DNA from: Cherax quadricarinatus
Lineage: Eukaryota; Arthropoda; Malacostraca; Decapoda; Parastacidae
DNA: 64,000 nt
NCBI RefSeq assembly: GCF_038502225.1
Contig: NW_027196455.1
Location: forward strand, 26,656 to 90,655
Direction of reading: 5' to 3'
Both the position numbers and the translations under genes were made by a program. Positions 59,899 to 64,000 of the stretch are shown here, piece by piece; the stretch's first letter is position 1; each line of letters opens with the position of its first letter. The notes under the pieces are model-generated. The model ran no database searches. It saw nothing but the letters and a program-made list of their open reading frames with translations, and was not told the DNA's origin.

Positions 59899-60129
59899 AT
59901 GTCTCACATAACTTCAAGTGACACTTTAGTGAATGGCATCAATCAGGCCTCTCAGGCTACTGCTGCCGCTGTGAACATCCCTAATAGTCCTTTATTGACT
60001 GAAAGAAAATATCTAGCTCTTATGCACTATCATTTTTTACACAGCTTGTCTCCGAGAATTGTTACAGTGCTGCTGAATGTGAAGTTCAGACTAAATCCTT
60101 ATAGATATGTGCATTATATATTAACGTAA
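59899..60129 (+). other. Short open frame, possibly a gag-like remnant
   Basis: From ATG 59899 the frame runs MSHITSSDTLVNGINQASQA and on for 76 codons. I do not recognise a domain. Its position upstream of Gypsy-like pol remnants makes a gag N-terminus possible, but there is no direct evidence. 60130-60429 holds nothing recognisable. Confidence 0.25.
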
Positions 60130-61212
60130 CTGAGCAGTCAGGCACTAGTACAACTGTCACTTCTGTCTGGGAGTCTTGCACGCAGGATAGTGTCTACTGT
60201 CCCTGCGATGGCTGCTTGTTTGAGTGGTAGTTCCTCCCAGGAAACGCCTTGTTGAAGAAAGACTACTTGAAATGAGTTATGCTATCTCTTGTGTCACATG
60301 CCGTTGCAGAAAGGCATTTCTGTCATGGCTGGTGCACTAGAGTGTCCTTGCTAAGTTAGAAGTTGTATGTCAGGTAATTATTACATGTAAGAAATCGTAA
60401 GATCCATGACTCCTTTGTTCATATTTCTTGTCATAGCATTAACTACCTCTACCGGGGAGAGTCCATCCACTCCACCGAGCCTGTTCATTCCTCCAGTAAG
60501 AAAGAACTTCTATGTTCTTAGTAACTGATAATGGAGGTGAATTCTGTAATGAGATTCTTGAAAATTTGTGTACTTTGTACAAGATCTCTAAATCAACCTT
60601 TGTTCCCCACCATCTTGCCAGTAATGGGTTAGAATGAACTAATAAAAAAGTACTTGAGAGCCACTATCAGTCCCAATAGTGAAACTTGGGATGAAGCTAT
60701 ACCTGATGTTCAGTATGCAATAAATTCTGCTTACAATGCTTCTGTAGGTGACACTCCACATTATGCGTTGTACAGTGTAGATAAGCGTTTGCCTTATGAG
60801 TTGTTATATTGTAGCCCGAAACCCAATTACAACCCTGATGATTTCATAGCAACTCGTACCAGCTTAGCTCAAAGTGTTTTTAGAAGAATCCTGAAATACT
60901 TCATAAATCAACAGCAGAATTTACAAGAGTAACTAATATTCGAGCAAAGCCGACCAAAATTAAAGTAGGTTTGAGAGTTATGCTGACTAACTTTAACAAA
61001 ACATCTGCAATGCCTAAGGTCGACCAAAAGTTTGTTGGTCCTTATCGAGTAGTTGAGCATATCAATGGAAATAAGTACAGTAGGGCCCCACTTATATGGC
61101 AGATTAGGTTCCAGGCTACCACCGTAAAGCGGAAATCGCTGTAAAGTGGAACACCCTTTTTTCCCTTATAAATGCATACAAATACTAGATAACAAGTTTA
61201 CACTAACATATA

Positions 61213-61415
61213 CAGTGGACCCCCGCTTAACGATCACCTCCAAATGCGACCAATTATGTAAGTGTATTTATGTAAGTGCATTTGTACGTGTATGTTTGGG
61301 GGTCTGAAATGGACTAATCTACTTCACAATATTCCTTATGGGAAAAAATTCGGTCAGTACTGGCACCTGAACATACTACTGGAATGAAAAAAGTTCGTTA
61401 ACCGGGGGTCCACTG
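61213..61415. mobile_element. 203-bp Tigger-type MITE
   Basis: CAGTGGACCCCCGCTTAACG faces GTTAACCGGGGGTCCACTG with TA outside both ends (61211-61212, 61416-61417). It is the same length as, and nearly identical to, 22363-22565. Confidence 0.92.
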
Positions 61416-61924
61416 TATTAAGTTAGCAATAGAACTAGGGATCAGAAAACAATAAAAAACTACAATACACACATAGTGCACTCATTACTTACCTTAAAAT
61501 ATTTATAGTCTTAATCTAAGGTGAGACAAGTAGTATTTATTGTTAGAAATCAAATGTGGTATGCATGGTAGTCAGCCAGGCTACCATACCAGGCCATTCC
61601 ACCCACACACATATTCTATGATATTTAAGCATCTCAGAGCGATAAAATGCATATACAGTTCACTCATTACTTACCTTAAAATATTTGTAGTCTTAATGTA
61701 GGGTCAGGAGTGAGTAAACGAGATAAAACGAATAAATGAGAGAGAGGACAGGCGCAGAGTTGTGTAAACAAACCAGGCGAACGTAACTTTTGTAAACAAA
61801 CAAAGTATACACGTCTGGTTTGTGTACAAGTTGTCTCTACATTGATATGGTAGAATAAATAAAGAACAACACTCCCATTCTCATGTAACACCATTTTTAG
61901 AAGAAATGACGCTCTGAGTGAAAG

Positions 61925-62032
61925 CAATGGAAATAAGTCACTCTGACTTTTTTGGGTTATCCTAGGTTCTCTACACATATGCTGCTATGTAACTGTATTT
62001 GTGTATACCTGAATAAACTTACTTACATACAT
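61925..62032 (+). mobile_element. SINE-like copy with AATAAACTTACT tail
   Basis: CAATGGAAATAAGTCACTCT, TTTTTTGGGTTATCCTAGG, CACATATGCTGCTATGTAAC and GTATACCTGAATAAACTTAC follow in order. It is the cleanest short copy of the family at 1120 and 22583. Confidence 0.75.
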
Positions 62033-62115
62033 ATGAAAGGAATAATTTTCTTTAGTTACCCCCAGTAACACATTTTCTCTTATGTTAAACTAGAGAAAAT
62101 GTTATTCTTGCCGTC

Positions 62116-62553
62116 ACTTGTACAAGTTATCTGACTACGACATCTCATATTTATGTTTATTTATTCTGTTGTGGGGTGTATTTATCATCTTTTTATGTTA
62201 TGTATCATGTTTATTATATAATTTTGAAAAAAATATCATGGATGGATTAATGAAAATGTGTATATTAACGTAATATACGACATTTAATGAGACTCGGTGA
62301 TTATTATTATTACTATTATTATCATTTCTAATATGGCGTCATTTGTGCAAGTCGTCTGCTACCACATCTCATATTTATGTTTATTTATTCTACTCTGGGG
62401 TGTATTTATCATCTTTATATGTTATGCACCATGTTTATTATATAATTTTGAAAAAATATCATAGATGGATTAATGAAAATGTGTACATTAACGTAATATA
62501 CGACATTTAATGAGACTCTGTGATTATTATTATCATTACTAATATGACGTCTT
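62116..62553 (+). repeat. Two-copy tandem duplication, period about 225 bp
   Basis: ATCTCATATTTATGTTTATT, TGGGGTGTATTTATCATC, GATGGATTAATGAAAATGTG and CGACATTTAATGAGACTC occur twice about 225 bp apart with about ten differences. No coding sequence is seen. Confidence 0.85.
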
Positions 62554-62655
62554 GAGATATAAGACACACTTACTGATTTTAATGTGTGCCTGCAGGCCAG
62601 CACAGTATGTAAGTTTATTTAGGTACAGGTATACATAAGTATAATTATCAGAGTA

Positions 62656-62810
62656 CAGTGGACCCTCGCCTAACGAACGCATCGCATAACGTTAAATTCT
62701 CCTAATGATACATTTTAACGCTAACATTTTGCCTCGGCTAATGCTAAAAAACTCGCCTAACAATATTCGTTCTCGGGTACCAATTAATATCGTTAGATGA
62801 GGGTCCACTG
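62656..62810. mobile_element. 155-bp Tigger-type MITE
   Basis: CAGTGGACCCTCGCCTAACG faces CGTTAGATGAGGGTCCACTG with TA on both sides (62654-62655, 62811-62812). Its interior differs from the 203-bp family, so it is a separate subfamily. Confidence 0.9.
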
Positions 62811-63705
62811 TATATATAAAATATGAAATAACTTTTTAAAACACTTGAAATTTTGAGTTTCCAGACATAATGGAGAGACTTAGTGCTTACGGATCTCACA
62901 GAGAATGTAAACAAACCGGGTGGGGTTAGAAAGTCAGGTGGGGGGGAGCTGTATAGCGAGTTTTGGTCATAATTTGAAATGACTGTATTAGCGGAACACC
63001 GTAAGGCGGGGCCCTACTGTATAAATTTAGAGAAATTAGTACTGGTCAGTATAAAGATTCACATTTAGATCATATGAAGTTAGTATGCGATGATGATGAT
63101 GTTCCTACCCAGACTATTGTGACAGACTCTGACAATCTTCCTGACTCTGTACCCTCTACCTCTAATACTCGGTCAGACATTCAACCTGAATCCCGTTATT
63201 CTCTACGTACACGACAAGTAATGAGAAATCCTTGAGTATCATTTGTAAATACCAATTCAGATCTTCCTCAACCACGGCATGAGTTAGCCATTGCAACAGA
63301 GTTTGATTCTCCCAGAGATGATACCCATTCTGCATATATAAATCTCACCCTCGCAGAGTTGAGGTTAAATGTAAATAACCTGTAGATGAATAATATAGTT
63401 TAAAATGTATTTCAGTTGTCTGCTACAATATCAACTTATTAATATTCAGGAAATTTTTTTCTGTGTTCGCTCTCCCTCTGAATTCTGAGATTTAACAGTC
63501 TAGATTTGAATGCACCAAGTCTGCCTTTTCTGTTAAACACTTCCTTCTTTGTACATATCCTTCCTCAGAATCCATAGATCACATGAATACAGATCAATCA
63601 ATCATTTTTTTTATCGCTTTTATTGTATAATCCCACTGAATTGTGATATATCATACCTTGTAATGCATTACAATAAGTTCAACTATATTAGCTCCCATCC
63701 CGCTG

Positions 63706-64000
63706 AGGTCAGTGGTCACTTGCGGTCATACCTGTCCTAAGCTCTCTGGGAGTTAGCGTGGGGTGTTACCAAGCACCATGGCTTGTTGTAGTGTTTTACA
63801 ATCTCAGGTTCGGGTGTTGAAGAAGGAGGTTCTACTTCTTCAGGAGGAAAATAGGAGGCTGAAGCTTTGCCTAGATGAGTTTGGGAGTGAGTGTGAGAAG
63901 GATTTAGCTGATAAGGAGGAAATGGTCACTAGCAGTGATAGTGGCAGCTGCTTTAAGTGGCAAGTGGTTCACAGTCCAGGAAGAAGGAAGATAAGGAGGG
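63706..64000 (+). mobile_element. CR1-like LINE 5' end, cut by the window edge
   Basis: The 5' UTR (GGTCAGTGGTCACTTG, then GAGTTAGCGTGGGGTGTTAC) matches the start of the CR1 at 26420 with scattered changes. This is the only other 5' end of the family in the window, so the element may be long. 63386-63705 shows no clear feature. Confidence 0.85.
63778..64000 (+). CDS. CR1 ORF1, N-terminal part (runs off the window)
   Basis: ATG 63778 sits in a CACCATGG context and opens 74 codons without a stop to the window end. The sequence starts MACCSVLQSQVRVLKKEV and continues LLLQEENRRLKL, the same coiled-coil-like helix as in the ORF1 at 26487, then a Ser/Asp-rich linker and FKWQVVHSPGRR, matching YKWRVVHSNGRR there. 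The esterase domain would lie beyond the window. It differs from the first copy at many positions, so it is an independent lineage. Confidence 0.85.
   Translation, partial: MACCSVLQSQVRVLKKEVLLLQEENRRLKLCLDEFGSECEKDLADKEEMVTSSDSGSCFKWQVVHSPGRRKIRR

Larger units (their letters stand above)
61078..63019. mobile_element. 1.9-kb TIR element inserted in the LTR element
   Basis: The left end CAGTAGGGCCCCACTTATAT faces CGGGGCCCTACTG on the right, flanked by TA (61076-61077, 63020-63021). Subterminal boxes ACCGTAAAGCGGAAATCGC and GCGGAACACCGTAAGGCGG are related. There is no transposase. Inside are two Tigger MITEs, a SINE-like copy (61925-62032), a doubled TTACTTACCTTAAAATATTT block (61486 and 61669) and a tandem duplication (62116-62553). 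Confidence 0.85.
60430..63385 (+). pseudogene. Gypsy-like LTR retrotransposon pol remnant
   Basis: The first part (60430-61075) is the late integrase core: TDNGGEFCNEIL (an Asp of the DDE), VPHHLASNG with the Glu region broken by a stop, then WDEAIPDVQYAINSAYNAS and DTPHYALYSVDKRLPYELL, and a VGPYRVVEHI chromo/GPF-like stretch. A TA-flanked element (61078-63019) interrupts it. The frame resumes on the far side with a C-terminal tail rich in Asp, Ser and Thr, passes one stop near 63233 and ends near 63385. Several stops and frameshifts are present, and no LTRs or upstream pol were recognised. Confidence 0.75.

Overview
This is eukaryotic, gene-poor and repeat-dominated DNA. The only host-like coding sequence is two exons of a NIMA-related kinase of the NEK6/NEK7 type (about 9.70-9.93 kb and 40.16-40.36 kb, plus strand). 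They are about 30 kb apart, so most of the window is intron or downstream sequence filled with transposable elements. The repeat families (RTE-like and CR1-like LINEs, tRNA-derived SINEs with a CTTAT tail, Tigger elements with TA target sites, piggyBac elements with TTAA target sites) and the microsatellite load suggest a decapod crustacean, perhaps a crayfish. That is inference from recalled repeat styles, not from a search.

Layout. 0-9.6 kb: tRNA SINE copies, a decayed Tc1-like transposon (2579-3981, TA-flanked), RT and RTE remnants, a 331-bp TIR MITE, and a piggyBac-type MITE split by another repeat. 9.67-9.93 kb: first NEK coding exon. 10.6-14 kb: a dense nest in which a Tigger-type element (11361-13766) contains an RTE inverted duplication, an RTE-derived short element, a SINE and a second Tigger end. 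14.2-22.6 kb: a broken PHD/endonuclease LINE with a 2A-like motif, an intact-looking piggyBac (15941-18882, TTAA both sides, 746-aa transposase), an RTE fragment, an intact Tigger/pogo transposase (596 aa), and a LINE 3' end. 22.6-26.4 kb: SINE, LINE and Tigger fragments. 26.4-30.5 kb: a complete-looking CR1-like LINE, with esterase ORF1 and endonuclease/RT ORF2 joined by a TGATG overlap. 30.5-34 kb: old fragments, a 25-bp minisatellite split by a MITE, and about 2 kb with nothing recognised. 34-39 kb: a decayed LINE and an RTE copy whose ORF carries a 480-bp microsatellite expansion. 39.4-44.8 kb: a full SINE, second NEK exon, piggyBac-type MITEs, and a G-rich minisatellite. 44.8-56.2 kb: a LINE fragment, then a cluster of RTE copies including one 974-codon open frame, ending at a foldback element. 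56.2-59.8 kb: a Tigger shell that has absorbed a minisatellite, LINE 3' ends and a hairpin insertion. 59.9-63.4 kb: Gypsy-like pol remnants interrupted by a TA-flanked TIR element that itself hosts smaller MITEs. 63.7 kb to the end: the start of another CR1 of the 26.4-kb family.

How it works together. Four element classes here look as if they were active recently: CR1, RTE, piggyBac and Tigger. Each is accompanied by non-autonomous followers: piggyBac-type MITEs with shared ends, Tigger MITEs of about 203 bp, an RTE-derived short element, and tRNA SINEs. Several insertions can be timed because the host repeat has an uninterrupted or less interrupted relative elsewhere in the window. I did not find the kinase exons that should lie between the two seen, nor those after the second. 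I found no bacterial genes, CRISPR array, rRNA or functional tRNA gene.
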